A DNA stretch of 64,000 nt from positions 1 through 64,000 of the forward strand of contig JAJFGA010000010.1 of the NCBI GenBank assembly GCA_021776375.1, read 5' to 3'. The notes under the pieces are model-generated. The model saw only the letters and a program-made list of their open reading frames with translations, ran no database searches and was not told where the DNA came from. The translations under genes were made by a program, and so were the position numbers. Position 1 is the first letter of the stretch. Each line of letters starts with the position of its first letter. This DNA is from Hyphococcus sp. (GTDB taxonomy: Bacteria; Pseudomonadota; Alphaproteobacteria; Caulobacterales; Parvularculaceae). This document shows positions 19,037 through 28,403 of the stretch, piece by piece.

Positions 19037-20091
19037 TGGCAGCCCTTAAAGGTCGCGCAATTAAGAGCTTTCTCGCTGGGCGCGACAAAACGGTTGGCGC
19101 GATCTTGATTTACGGCCCCGACAGCGGGCTGGTGCGCGAGCGCTCCGATAGGCTGGCGCGATTCATTGTCGAGGATTTCAAAGACCCGTTTAATTTTATC
19201 GAGCTTACCGACGCCGATATCAAAGCCGAGCCTGGCCGGATTGGCGACGAGGCAGCGGCGCTGTCGTTCACCGGCGGCGAGCGGGTGGTCCGCTTACGCA
19301 CGAGCGGCGAGACATCGGCGAAATCCGTAGCGGCATTTATCGGCGACCTTGATGCGGGCCATGTTAGACCCAACGGAGTTGTCCTTATCGAGGCGGGCGA
19401 ATTACCGCCCCGGTCTGGGCTTCGAAAGGCCTTTGAGAGGGCGAAAAAAGCCGCCGCATTGCCATGCTATGTTGATGGCCCGGCCGATGTTCGTGACATG
19501 GCGGTCGCCGCCGCAAGCGCGGAAGACCTTCGCTTTGACGGCGACGCGCTTGACCTCGTCGTTGCGATACTCGGTGAGGATCATGGCGTCTCGCGCGCGG
19601 AAATAGGCAAGTTGATTGTCTATAAAGGCCCCAAAGGTCTGCGTTCCGGGCCCGGAACCATCAGTCTTGAAGACGTCAGAGCCTCACTAGTATCAGGGCT
19701 CGGCGATGCACTGGATGACACCGCCGGCGCCGCCGCTGACGGCAATCCAGCCCGGCTTGCTACCGCGCTCCACAAAGCTGCGACCGCTGGCGTCGCCCCG
19801 ATCAGCCTGTTACGCGCGCTACAACGCCAGTTCTCACGCCTTAAAGCGGCGTCAGGGAATGTCGAGCGCGGCGAGAGCGCCGCCAGCGCGATGAAGAAAC
19901 TGCGCCCGCCAGTATTCTTCGCCGAGCAGCGCGCCTTTGAAGCCAGGCTCTATAAGTGGCGCGGCGCAAAGCTCGATAAAGCGCTTCGTATGCTGATTGA
20001 TACTGAGTTCGAGGCTAAGACTACCGGCGCACCGCAACGCGAACTGGTAGAGCGCGCGGCCCTGCGCCTGGCGATGATGGCCGGGCGTTAA
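19036..20091 (+). CDS. holA: DNA polymerase III delta subunit
   Basis: A 351-residue clamp-loader delta subunit, which opens the beta sliding clamp. It has the typical start KGRAIKSFLAGRDKTVGAILIYGPDSGLVRERSDRL in the first 45 residues, a degenerate AAA+ domain without a Walker A lysine motif, and a C-terminal helical collar (LRALQRQFSRL, AFEARLYKWRGAKLDKALRML). The ATG overlaps the lptE stop (TAATG). It converges with and overlaps the GNAT gene by four bases. Confidence 0.92.
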   Translation: MAALKGRAIKSFLAGRDKTVGAILIYGPDSGLVRERSDRLARFIVEDFKDPFNFIELTDADIKAEPGRIGDEAAALSFTGGERVVRLRTSGETSAKSVAAFIGDLDAGHVRPNGVVLIEAGELPPRSGLRKAFERAKKAAALPCYVDGPADVRDMAVAAASAEDLRFDGDALDLVVAILGEDHGVSRAEIGKLIVYKGPKGLRSGPGTISLEDVRASLVSGLGDALDDTAGAAADGNPARLATALHKAATAGVAPISLLRALQRQFSRLKAASGNVERGESAASAMKKLRPPVFFAEQRAFEARLYKWRGAKLDKALRMLIDTEFEAKTTGAPQRELVERAALRLAMMAGR

Positions 20092-20717
20092 CGCTGTGGT
20101 TGATACAACATTATCCAGTTATCAAAGCCACCGCCTTTGCTGTCCAAGACCCGTCTGTCATCGACGACGACAAACCCTAACCCTTTGTAGAATTTAACAT
20201 TTTCAGCCTTTTGCGTGGTCAGTGACGCCAGCGTATTGGATGCGTCAACACGGGTATGCAACTCCGCCCGCAACACCTCAGAACCAAGGCCCTTTCCGCG
20301 CGCTTCTGGCGCCACAACCATATTATTTAAGTACCAACTCTCGCGACCGTCCAGGACCGCAACTCGCCGCGATTCAATCTGCTCAACGACATGCAGCATG
20401 CGGCGGAATGCAGGTACTCCGTGTAGGAACGGCATGACGAGGAAGCCATATTGTGCAAGTTTTACGAGATTTGCTGTTGGCGCAGACGGCGGATGCCAAA
20501 ACCCCATGGCCGCGATAGACCTATCAGCGGCGCGCTTGCCAAAGCTGACGCCAACATCAAACTGAGCATTGAGATTGGCGCGCATCAGCCATTCAAGTTT
20601 GCGGCGCCGCGTCTCATCATCAGGATAGATATAAACATGCGCCGGGTTATCGAAAAATGCATCGGCCAAAAGCTGCGCTGCCGCTGATTGATGCGGATGC
20701 CCTATAACGTCCGACAT
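20088..20717 (-). CDS. GNAT-family N-acetyltransferase
   Basis: A 209-residue acetyltransferase. The acetyl-CoA-binding A motif is VVAPEARGKGLGSEVLRAEL (about 132-151), and the C-terminal NVKFYKGLGFVVVDD matches GNAT motif B. The N-terminus (AAAQLLADAFFDNPAHVYIYPDDE) is typical of a subgroup with no assigned substrate. It sits between holA and parB, on the parB strand, 10 bases past the parB stop. Confidence 0.85.
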   Translation of the reverse strand: MSDVIGHPHQSAAAQLLADAFFDNPAHVYIYPDDETRRRKLEWLMRANLNAQFDVGVSFGKRAADRSIAAMGFWHPPSAPTANLVKLAQYGFLVMPFLHGVPAFRRMLHVVEQIESRRVAVLDGRESWYLNNMVVAPEARGKGLGSEVLRAELHTRVDASNTLASLTTQKAENVKFYKGLGFVVVDDRRVLDSKGGGFDNWIMLYQPQR

Positions 20718-20727
20718 TGACGCCGCG

Positions 20728-21648
20728 TCAAACCCCGGCGCCCATCAACCGTCGGCAGATATCGTCGAGCTGATCAAGAGTGAGGTATTTAACGCTCAGC
20801 GACCCGGCGCCTTTCGCGGAATGGTCGATCACGACATCGAGGCCTAATATGGCCGAGAGATCGCGTTCCAGGGCGCGCGTGTCAGCGTCTTTTCTGCCGC
20901 CTGAAGGCTTTGATTTAACACTACTTTTTGCCTCACTGGCCGACTGCTGGGCGGTCGTGGCGGGGGCGCTCGCGCGGACCAGCTTTTCCGTCTCACGCAC
21001 CGACAGGCCCTCACGCAACACCCGCGCACAGGCCCCATCAGGATCGGCGGACGCGAGCAGCGCGCGCGCATGCCCCATGGTAATCTCACCGGCAGCGAGC
21101 GCTTCGTGGGCGCGTCTCGGCAGCTTTAACAGTCGCATCATATTGGCGACGTGGCTGCGCGACTTGCCAACCGTGCGGGCGATGTCGTCCTGGGTGCGGC
21201 CATAGGTTTCGGCCAGGCGGGCGTAAGCGTTCGCCTCTTCAATCGGACCGAGATCGACGCGCTGGACATTTTCAACCAATGCGATCTCTGCCGCCTCAAC
21301 ATCCGTCAGCTCACGGACTACTACCGGAACGGTATGAAGCCGCGCGCGTTGCGCCGCCCGCCAGCGCCGCTCGCCAGCGACAATTTCGTAACTGTCGCCC
21401 CCGCGCGGCCGCACCAATATAGGTTGCAAAAGTCCGCACGCCTTAATCGAGGCGGCAAGCTCTTCTATGGCGTCTTTATCAAAAACCTGGCGCGGCTGGT
21501 CGGCATTGGCGCTCAGGTATTCGATTGGCAATTCACGTTTTGGCTCGTCGGCAGGGGCAGGCGCTTCAGGCCGGATATCACCCAGAAGCGCGTCGAGGCC
21601 TCGACCTAAGCCCTTGCTTTGGTTCCGTTTTTTTGCAGTTACAGCCAT
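20728..21648 (-). CDS. parB: Chromosome-partitioning protein ParB
   Basis: A 306-residue ParB, a CTP-dependent clamp that loads at parS and spreads on DNA. The N-terminus GLGRGLDALLGD is the ParA-interacting region. GERRWRAAQRA is the conserved arginine patch of the CTPase domain, SRSHVANMMRLLKLP is the helix-turn-helix for parS, and the C-terminus is the dimerisation domain. The ATG at 21648 has a GGAG site at proper spacing; a further-upstream start would run into parA. Its target sites lie in rsmG, mnmG and mnmE. Confidence 0.95.
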   Translation of the reverse strand: MAVTAKKRNQSKGLGRGLDALLGDIRPEAPAPADEPKRELPIEYLSANADQPRQVFDKDAIEELAASIKACGLLQPILVRPRGGDSYEIVAGERRWRAAQRARLHTVPVVVRELTDVEAAEIALVENVQRVDLGPIEEANAYARLAETYGRTQDDIARTVGKSRSHVANMMRLLKLPRRAHEALAAGEITMGHARALLASADPDGACARVLREGLSVRETEKLVRASAPATTAQQSASEAKSSVKSKPSGGRKDADTRALERDLSAILGLDVVIDHSAKGAGSLSVKYLTLDQLDDICRRLMGAGV

Positions 21649-21662
21649 ATTCATATCTCCCC

Positions 21663-22472
21663 TCAAGCGGCTTGCGGTCGCGCACGTTCGCGTTGGATAA
21701 CTTCCGAGGCGAGCTGGATATAGGCCTGGCTGCCAGGACATTTCAGATCATAAAGCAGCGCCGGTTTGCCATGGCTCGGCGCTTCGGAAATCCGCACATT
21801 ACGCGGGATCACGGTCTTGTAGACCTTATCCTTCAGATGGCCTCGGACATCGTCCTCCACCTGATTAGTGAGATTGTTTCGCCTGTCATGCATGGTCAAA
21901 ACAATACCCTGAAGCTCAAGTCGGGAATTAATCCGCTCACGAATGGTGTCGATAGTACGTAAAATCTGTGATAAGCCTTCAAGCGCAAAAAATTCACATT
22001 GCAGCGGAATGATCACAGCATCTGCCGCCGCCAGCGCGTTTACGGTCAGCAAACTTAAAGAGGGCGGGCAGTCGATCAGCACGTAAGAGACCGGATCGCC
22101 GCCGGCGGACTGTCGATATTCTTCGATCGCATCGGCCAGCCGGTAATGGCGCCGGTCCGCATCGATGAGTTCAATTTCTGCACCCGCAAGATCAACGCCG
22201 GCGGGCGCCAGCGACAACCCCGGAATATCGGTATCGGTCACCGCCGCCTCGAGACGATATTCCCCGCCGAGAACGTCATAGGTGGTCACGCCGCGATCGG
22301 CCGCGCGGACGCCAAGCCCGGTGGAGGCGTTTCCCTGTGGATCAAGGTCGATCAACAAAACCCGTTCGCCAACGGCCGCCAGCGCAGTAGCGAGGTTAAT
22401 CGCCGTGGTCGTCTTGCCGACGCCGCCCTTCTGGTTGGCAATCGCAAGGATCCGGGGGGAGCTAGCGGTCAT
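21663..22472 (-). CDS. parA: Chromosome-partitioning ATPase ParA
   Basis: A 269-residue Walker-type ATPase that forms the nucleoid-bound gradient pulling ParB-parS complexes. The deviant Walker A is KGGVGKTT at 15-22 with the signature Lys15, Walker A' is LLIDLDPQGNAST, and Walker B is YVLIDCPPSL. The TGLGV stretch and C-terminal helices match chromosomal ParA/Soj. It overlaps rsmG by 11 bases, so rsmG-parA-parB are coupled. Confidence 0.96.
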   Translation of the reverse strand: MTASSPRILAIANQKGGVGKTTTAINLATALAAVGERVLLIDLDPQGNASTGLGVRAADRGVTTYDVLGGEYRLEAAVTDTDIPGLSLAPAGVDLAGAEIELIDADRRHYRLADAIEEYRQSAGGDPVSYVLIDCPPSLSLLTVNALAAADAVIIPLQCEFFALEGLSQILRTIDTIRERINSRLELQGIVLTMHDRRNNLTNQVEDDVRGHLKDKVYKTVIPRNVRISEAPSHGKPALLYDLKCPGSQAYIQLASEVIQRERARPQAA

Positions 22473-23091
22473 GAGCGGGCTTTAGGTTTCCGATTTCCAA
22501 AATGGTCGCGCCGGGATCAGTAATGCTGCGATGGCGTATGACCTCCATATGCCAAGATTTAGTAGCTTGGGTCAATTCATCCGCAACATCTTGTCCTTTT
22601 AGTAAGAAATACCGGGTGCTTTTGCCCGCAATTCCATGGCCATAGCGGAGTAATTTATCAAGCCGGGCGAGGGCCCGCGCAGTGATGATATCGGGTGGTG
22701 AGGGGAGGGCCGCCGCCTCAATGCGCGCCGGTATGACTTTGAGGTTATCGAGCCCCATCGCCTCGCCTGCCGCCACGAGAAACGCCGCCTTTTTGCCGGT
22801 TGATTCAATCAATGTGACGTGTACGTCCTTTTCCGCCAACATTGCCGCCAGAATAAGGCCGGGAAATCCGGCCCCGGAACCAAGGTCAGCAATGGTTTTA
22901 ACTCCCGTCGGCAAGAGCGGGATAATCTGCGCGCTATCAAGGTAGTGCCTGTGCCAGCGGTCTTTGATGGTTGAGCGGGCGATAAGATTGTGCCGCGAAC
23001 ACCAGTCGAGCAATACCGCGTCCATGGCTTTCAACCGTTCAAGTGTTTCACGTGAAACATTGGCGGCGGCGGCGAATTCTTCAGGCGTCAC
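22462..23091 (-). CDS. rsmG: 16S rRNA (guanine-527-N7) methyltransferase
   Basis: A 209-residue RsmG (GidB) that methylates G527 of 16S rRNA with S-adenosylmethionine. The SAM-binding motif is IADLGSGAGFPGL, preceded by LLDWCSRHNLIARSTIKDRWHRHYLDSAQ (about 27-55) and followed by ITARALARLDKLL. Near the N-terminus, residues NVSRETLERLK are encoded by a perfect parS site (23044-23059). Loss of RsmG gives low-level streptomycin resistance in other bacteria. Confidence 0.95.
   Translation of the reverse strand: MTPEEFAAAANVSRETLERLKAMDAVLLDWCSRHNLIARSTIKDRWHRHYLDSAQIIPLLPTGVKTIADLGSGAGFPGLILAAMLAEKDVHVTLIESTGKKAAFLVAAGEAMGLDNLKVIPARIEAAALPSPPDIITARALARLDKLLRYGHGIAGKSTRYFLLKGQDVADELTQATKSWHMEVIRHRSITDPGATILEIGNLKPAHDR
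23044..23059. other. parS site 1 (in rsmG)
   Basis: A perfect 16-bp palindrome TGTTTCACGTGAAACA, the universal chromosomal parS sequence bound by ParB. It lies in the 5' part of rsmG, where it encodes VSRET. Confidence 0.95.
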
Positions 23092-23103
23092 GCTACTCTC
23101 CGC

Positions 23104-25017
23104 TTATCCTGCCGCTCGGGCTTTATTCTTTTTCACCCAAGCCAGCAAAAGCGCTAGCGCCGCAGGCGTCACCCCTTCGATACGGCCAGCCTGACCCAGC
23201 GTCGCCGGGCGCGCCGCAATCAGCTTGGCGCGGACTTCGTTGGATAGCCCTTTAATCGCTGCATAGTCGAGACCGGTCGGAAGCTGCAGGCTCTCATCCT
23301 TCTTGAAGGCGACAATGTCGGCCTCCTGACGGTGGAGATAACCGGAGTAGAGCGCATCGAATTCAATTTGCTCGGCAATCGCCGGGGCCATGCCGCCCAG
23401 TTGCGGCCAGATGCCGATAAGCTCGTCAAGCGCAATCCCGGGCAGGGCTAATAGATCGACCACTGAACGGCGTCGACCATCCTGATTAATTTTAAGCCCG
23501 TATTTTGCCGCTGCATTGGGCGTCAGCGTCGTCTCCTTCGCCCACCTGCGCGCCTTGTCAAGCGCCGATTGCTTCGTGTGAAACGCGCGCGCGCGCGAAG
23601 CGCTGACGATGCCGGCCTCAATACCGCTCGGCGTTAGCCTCTGGTCGGCATTATCGGCCCGCAGGGTCAGGCGGTATTCCGCCCGACTGGTAAACATCCG
23701 ATAGGGCTCGGTGACCCCATGGGTGGTGAGATCGTCAATCATCACGCCAATATAGGCCTCAGATCGGTCGAGGCTGAATGGCGCGGCGTCCGCGACAAGC
23801 CTTGCTGCATTGACGCCGGCCATCAGGCCCTGCGCGGCCGCCTCTTCATACCCTGTGGTGCCGTTGATTTGTCCAGCGAGGAACAGTCCGCCCAATGCCC
23901 TCACCTCAAGCGCCTGGGTGAGGGCGCGCGGATCGACATAATCATATTCAATCGCATAGCCATAGCGAATGACCTCCGCACGTTCCAGACCCGGGATGGT
24001 CTTCAGGAACGCCGCCTGAACATCTTCCGGCAGCGACGTCGAAATCCCGTTGGGATAGACCGTCGCCTGGTCCAGACCTTCCGGCTCAAGAAATATCTGG
24101 TGGCTGTCGCGCTCGGCAAAGCGCACAACCTTGTCCTCAATCGATGGGCAGTAGCGCGGGCCGCGTCCGGAGATGCCGCCGCCATAAATGGCAGATTTTT
24201 CGATATTGTCTGCGATAATTTGATGCGTGGCTTTTGTTGTCCCAGTCACGCCGCAGGCGATCTGTGGCACAGAAATCTCGTCCGTCATAAATGAGAAGGG
24301 AACCGGCCGGTCGTCAGCCGGCTGCATATCGAGGCTTGCCCAGTCGATGGTCTCGCCGTTCAGCCGGGCAGGGGTGCCGGTCTTCAGGCGGCCCATTTTA
24401 AGACCCATCGCATATAGCCGGTCCGACAACCCCAATGCCGGAGGCTCGACACCGCCCCATGTCCGGTCGGCGGCTCTCGAATTGGCCCGCCCAGCGGCGA
24501 TACGGCGATCGCCAATATGGATGACGCCTTTAAGGAAGGTGCCAGTGGTCAGGACCACGGCCCCGGCGCGGAGCAGTGTCCCATTAGCGGTTACGACACC
24601 GGTAACCTTCGGCGCACCATTTGTTTCACGTGAAACATCGAGGTCTTCGACTGAGACTGCAGCAATCTCGAGGTTTTCAACCGCGCCAAGCAGGGCTTGC
24701 ATGGTTTCGCGGTAGAGTCGGCGGTCGGCCTGAGCTCTGGGGCCGCGCACCGCAGGGCCTTTAGAGCGGTTCAGCATTCGGAACTGTATGCCTGCACGGT
24801 CAATTACCTGCGCCATCAGCCCGTCCAGCGCATCAATCTCGCGTACCAGATGGCCCTTTCCGAGACCACCAATGGCCGGGTTGCAGGACATTTCGCCGAT
24901 TGTGTCGATGCGGTGGGTCGCCAGTAGCGTCTTGGCGCCAGCACGCGCCGCCGCTGCCGCGGCTTCACACCCAGCGTGCCCGCCTCCGATCACAATGACG
25001 TCGTAACTTTTGGCCAT
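23104..25017 (-). CDS. mnmG: tRNA uridine 5-carboxymethylaminomethyl modification subunit MnmG
   Basis: A 637-residue FAD-dependent protein (GidA) that works with MnmE to modify U34 in certain tRNAs. The FAD-binding [10 protein letters not shown] motif starts at residue 9. [16 protein letters not shown] and the RGPRAQADR region are family marks, as is the C-terminal helical domain ([25 protein letters not shown]). VSRETNG near residue 141 is a parS-encoded insert. The start ATG at 25017 gives the normal N-terminus [16 protein letters not shown]; the longer reading frame upstream is not needed. Confidence 0.96.
   Translation of the reverse strand: MAKSYDVIVIGGGHAGCEAAAAAARAGAKTLLATHRIDTIGEMSCNPAIGGLGKGHLVREIDALDGLMAQVIDRAGIQFRMLNRSKGPAVRGPRAQADRRLYRETMQALLGAVENLEIAAVSVEDLDVSRETNGAPKVTGVVTANGTLLRAGAVVLTTGTFLKGVIHIGDRRIAAGRANSRAADRTWGGVEPPALGLSDRLYAMGLKMGRLKTGTPARLNGETIDWASLDMQPADDRPVPFSFMTDEISVPQIACGVTGTTKATHQIIADNIEKSAIYGGGISGRGPRYCPSIEDKVVRFAERDSHQIFLEPEGLDQATVYPNGISTSLPEDVQAAFLKTIPGLERAEVIRYGYAIEYDYVDPRALTQALEVRALGGLFLAGQINGTTGYEEAAAQGLMAGVNAARLVADAAPFSLDRSEAYIGVMIDDLTTHGVTEPYRMFTSRAEYRLTLRADNADQRLTPSGIEAGIVSASRARAFHTKQSALDKARRWAKETTLTPNAAAKYGLKINQDGRRRSVVDLLALPGIALDELIGIWPQLGGMAPAIAEQIEFDALYSGYLHRQEADIVAFKKDESLQLPTGLDYAAIKGLSNEVRAKLIAARPATLGQAGRIEGVTPAALALLLAWVKKNKARAAG
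24622..24637. other. parS site 2 (in mnmG)
   Basis: A second perfect TGTTTCACGTGAAACA, inside mnmG, where it encodes VSRET. It is about 1.58 kb from site 1. Confidence 0.95.
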
Positions 25018-25193
25018 ATCGCCGCCCATATAGGCCGGGGCCGGAGCGAATGCATCCCCTTTCGGGCCCACGCCAGCCTGTCGCGGCTAATTTTACAAAT
25101 TGGAAAGGATTGAGCCGGTAGGGCCGCCTCGGCATGGGGGCTGCAAAGACCCTTCCATCAATAAAGGGGGAATCGATCTCTGTGGGACATCTT

Positions 25194-25475
25194 ATGAACG
25201 ATTCAAAAATAGTAACCGCGTCACATACACAATTACCCAGGCATAAGCCGCAAGCGTTTGGGCAAGAAACACTAGCTGCCGACAAGCTGGAGGATATGCG
25301 TGTGAAGCGCATGTTGGCCCGGCGGCTGGCGGAGAAAGCCAAAAACTATGAGCGGGCCGCCGCCAAGCTTGAAATTCGCGGTGATGGCGACGCCGCAGAG
25401 GTCCTGCACCGGGCGGCGGACAGGTTGCGCCACATCACCGCCAAACCGGCCCGGAACCTTAATCCATCGGGCTGA
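25194..25475 (+). CDS. Small hypothetical protein
   Basis: A possible 93-residue protein that I do not recognise. It has an ATG preceded by GGGA at six bases. The C-terminal half is strongly helical and charged (KLEDMRVKRMLARRLAEKAK, YERAAAKLEI, AAEVLHRAADRLRHI) and could form a helical hairpin. It is the only gene on the plus strand in the partition cluster and fills the gap between mnmG and mnmE. Upstream in-frame starts exist at 25182 and 25134. The amino-acid composition looks coding, but with no family match I keep confidence moderate. Confidence 0.45.
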   Translation: MNDSKIVTASHTQLPRHKPQAFGQETLAADKLEDMRVKRMLARRLAEKAKNYERAAAKLEIRGDGDAAEVLHRAADRLRHITAKPARNLNPSG

Positions 25476-25519
25476 AAGCGAAATTTCGGGAAAAACTGAG
25501 ATCCACAAGCGCGTCCGCA

Positions 25520-26905
25520 TTATTTCCCGATGCAGAAACTCGAAAAAATCTCGCCGAGAACGTCCTCGACACCAACCGCGCCGGTAATCCCACCGAGCGC
25601 CCGCACCGCAAGGCGGGCATCCTCGGCGGCCAGTTCCGGAGCCGTCTCAATATGCGCCTCCGCGCGGGAGAGCGCATTCATGGCGTCTTCGGCCGCTTTG
25701 ACGTGGCGTGCGCGGGTGAGGGCGGGACCGTCACCACCAATTGCCGGACCGGCAACGCTTTGTGTCAGCGCCGCCAGGAACTCCGTCATACCTGCGCCGG
25801 TCTTTGCTGAGACGGTGTGCTCGTGAAACGCTGAATCCCCCTCGCAACCGGCGCCGCTGGCAATATCGGCTTTGTTCCATATGAGGAAGTCGCCGGGCTG
25901 TAACAGCGCCAACGTTTCACGGGGAACGTTTTCATCGTCGCCGGCAATTAGTGTTTCACGTGAAACACATTGCGCTCCGTCAACTACCAAGATGCGAATA
26001 TCGGCGGCCCCAGCGCGGGCGCGAGCGCGCGCAATACCTTCCCGTTCAATATCGTCAGCGGTCGTTTGTCTAAGGCCCGCCGTATCGGCGAGCGTCACAA
26101 CAACTCCGCCAAGGTCGAGACGTGTCTCAACAATATCTCTGGTAGTGCCTGGCGCCTCATTAACGATTGCAACGTCAGATCCGGCAAGCGCATTCAACAG
26201 AGACGACTTGCCGGCATTGGGCGGTCCAATGATCGCCGTCATGACGCCCTCCCGAATAGTCCGTGCACGTCCCGAATTGAGAATGAAAGCGGAGAGCTCG
26301 CGCTTCAGTGCGGCGATGGCCGGCGCCGCGCGGGCGGCGACGGCTGCCGGAACGCCGCCCTCATCTGGGAAATCGATATCGGCTTCAAGCGGCGCCAATG
26401 TCTCTAAAATGAGCTTTCTCCAGCCTTCGGCAACAGCCGATAATTGCCCTTCCAGCTGACCCAAAGCCTGCGTTCTTTGTCGGGTCGTTTCGGAATCGAT
26501 AAGATCGGCCAGAGCCTCTGCCTGAGCAAGGTCCAGCTTGGCGTTCTTTAGGGCTCGATAGGTAAATTCACCCGCTTCCGCCGGCCGGGCGCCGAGCGCC
26601 GACAACGCCTCATAAAGCGCCATCTCCACTGCGCGGGCGCCATGAAGGTGGAACTCGGCAACATCCTCGCCGGTAAAGCTTGCTGGCGATTTAAAAAGTA
26701 TGGCCAATCCGTGATCAATCACCACGCCGTCCGAAGGCGCACGCAAAGCGACCAGTTTCGGGTCGCGGACTTTAGTCCGTTTACCAATTAACTTATTGGC
26801 GATTGTGTGAGATTTCGGACCCGACAACCGGAACACCGCAACGCCCGCCTTGCCGGCGCCGGAGGCGCGCGCGTAAATGGTGTCACTGAAGACAGAAGTC
26901 GTCAT
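25520..26905 (-). CDS. mnmE: tRNA modification GTPase MnmE
   Basis: A 461-residue MnmE (TrmE). An N-terminal folate-binding domain comes first, then a helical domain, then an inserted G domain with G1 GPPNAGKSSLLN, TTRDIVE, DTAGL and WNKAD, and the C-terminal CIGK whose cysteine is essential. It dimerises and works with MnmG on U34 of tRNA. Two short insertions in the G domain, CVSRETL and NVPRETL, are encoded by a perfect and a degenerate parS site. Confidence 0.96.
   Translation of the reverse strand: MTTSVFSDTIYARASGAGKAGVAVFRLSGPKSHTIANKLIGKRTKVRDPKLVALRAPSDGVVIDHGLAILFKSPASFTGEDVAEFHLHGARAVEMALYEALSALGARPAEAGEFTYRALKNAKLDLAQAEALADLIDSETTRQRTQALGQLEGQLSAVAEGWRKLILETLAPLEADIDFPDEGGVPAAVAARAAPAIAALKRELSAFILNSGRARTIREGVMTAIIGPPNAGKSSLLNALAGSDVAIVNEAPGTTRDIVETRLDLGGVVVTLADTAGLRQTTADDIEREGIARARARAGAADIRILVVDGAQCVSRETLIAGDDENVPRETLALLQPGDFLIWNKADIASGAGCEGDSAFHEHTVSAKTGAGMTEFLAALTQSVAGPAIGGDGPALTRARHVKAAEDAMNALSRAEAHIETAPELAAEDARLAVRALGGITGAVGVEDVLGEIFSSFCIGK
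25913..25928. other. Degenerate parS-like site (in mnmE)
   Basis: The sequence CGTTTCACGGGGAACG matches the parS palindrome at 12 of 16 positions and keeps the GTTTCACG core. It encodes VPRET, 23 bases from the perfect site 3. It is either a weakened parS or a duplicate of the neighbouring site. Confidence 0.5.
25952..25967. other. parS site 3 (in mnmE)
   Basis: A third perfect TGTTTCACGTGAAACA, inside mnmE, encoding VSRET. The three sites span about 2.9 kb and lie about 13-16 kb from the putative oriC. Confidence 0.95.
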
Positions 26906-26946
26906 AATTGCGCCGAGGGCAGAAATATAAAACTAGTCCCTAATCC

Positions 26947-27183
26947 CTATTTACCCTTCCCCATCGCCGCGCCGACCAGGGTTTGAAATTGCTCCAGACC
27001 CTTGCCGCCCATATTCGCCCAGGCCGCAATCAACTTTTCGGGATCGGCCAGCGTATCGAGGTTTTCTTTTGCCTTCTTGGCCATTTCGTCCATGACCATT
27101 TTATTGAGCGGTTCAACATCCGGCATCCCGACAAAGGCGCGCGCTTCCTGGGGTGTGCATTCTACATTAATGGTCAGTTTCAT
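26947..27183 (-). CDS. DUF6489 family protein
   Basis: A 78-residue protein beginning MKLTINVECTPQEARAFVGMPDV. This matches a small alphaproteobacterial family (DUF6489) of unknown function, short and cytoplasmic, with a C-terminal glycine-rich tail. It lies immediately upstream of mnmE on the same strand, 41 bases away, so co-transcription is likely. Confidence 0.75.
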   Translation of the reverse strand: MKLTINVECTPQEARAFVGMPDVEPLNKMVMDEMAKKAKENLDTLADPEKLIAAWANMGGKGLEQFQTLVGAAMGKGK

Positions 27184-27260
27184 TGGCGCGTCTCCTCACG
27201 TCTGGCTTGAAGCGGAGGCGAGATATAGCCTAAATCAACAGCGTACAACAGCCTCTCGAC

Positions 27261-28256
27261 CTAATAGATCTGCCTCGTTGCCTGACAGGAAACGCCGAGA
27301 TAAGTATGCGCCGCGTCGCCCTCAAAAAGTGCCTGGAATTCATCAGTGGGCCGCCTCGCAGTACGCCCTGACCCCTCCTCGCCGGCATAGAACGCATATT
27401 CGTGGGCCCAACCCGGCACCCGGCTTTGCCGACGAACAAGCCGCGCCTCACCGGGTCCGACAACACACAAGACGCCGGTGTCGCGGTCATGTAATGCCGC
27501 CCCCGCGCGCAGCCAGCAAGATGGCCTGAACGAACCCACTTCATCCGTACAGTAACTTATAGCCGTCTCCTGACGAGCAAACATATGGGCCTCGGCGAGC
27601 ATCAGGCTGGCGTCGGCAAAGGCGCGGCTACGCCGCCATTGTGTCGTTGATGCAATCGCCTGATCGAGCGCCTCGTCAGCGCGACCAAGCGCGTAAAGCG
27701 CATCTTCTGCATCATGTGTCGCCCTTTTATGCGCCCGCAAAGCATAATCGAGCGCACCCTTGGCGTCTTCGATTTCTTCCGCCGTCGCCTCGGCGTCACC
27801 CAGCACATAACGTGCTTTATTGATGGCGTTACTCTGATAGCCCGCCTGACTGCTGGCCGTATCATAGGCCGACTGAGCGGCGTCACGGTCCAGCACCAAC
27901 GCATATATCCGCCGCCCGGAGAGATACCCGCCTAGAAAAGCCGGTTCCACATCAAGGCTGCACACCCCACGATAAACGCTCCCGTCACGGCCGAAACCGT
28001 AGCCGCCTTCATCGGTGCAAAGCCGCGCCAACGCCGCCTTGCGCCCATCCATGTAAGCGCGCGTATCGACAGCAACCCCGAACTTCGCACATCGCGCCGC
28101 GCGCTCATCGGCTGCAGCTTCGAGCAAACCGGCGGCGCCGTCTTCAAACCCGGCAGCGTACCAGTTTCCAGCCAGGCACTCTCTTTCGCTCATGATCTGC
28201 GTGGCGCAACCGCCAAGCCCGGCCGTCGCTATCAACAGGAATAGAATATTTCGCAT
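27261..28256 (-). CDS. DUF2799 lipoprotein
   Basis: A 331-residue protein. A lipoprotein signal with GLGGC (Cys near residue 17) leads into a DUF2799 region (ECLAGNWYAAGFEDGAAG, DTRAYMDGRKAALARLC, GYLSGRRIYAL). A long helical middle (about 130-215, rich in Ala, Asp, Glu, Arg) could be a coiled coil, and a cysteine-containing C-terminal part follows. It is predicted to be in the periplasm or at the outer membrane. Function unknown. It is divergent from the oxidoreductase gene. Confidence 0.75.
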   Translation of the reverse strand: MRNILFLLIATAGLGGCATQIMSERECLAGNWYAAGFEDGAAGLLEAAADERAARCAKFGVAVDTRAYMDGRKAALARLCTDEGGYGFGRDGSVYRGVCSLDVEPAFLGGYLSGRRIYALVLDRDAAQSAYDTASSQAGYQSNAINKARYVLGDAEATAEEIEDAKGALDYALRAHKRATHDAEDALYALGRADEALDQAIASTTQWRRSRAFADASLMLAEAHMFARQETAISYCTDEVGSFRPSCWLRAGAALHDRDTGVLCVVGPGEARLVRRQSRVPGWAHEYAFYAGEEGSGRTARRPTDEFQALFEGDAAHTYLGVSCQATRQIY

Positions 28257-28403
28257 GCAATAGGCCCCACCACGTCTACATTAACGCCAAACATGTCCGC
28301 AGTTCGCGCCATCGTCAACGCACAGAACGGCGCGCGCAACAAGTAGTTCAGTTGCGCTCAGGGCGGGATTGCCGTTAAACCGAAAATGATTGCGAGGACG
28401 CCC

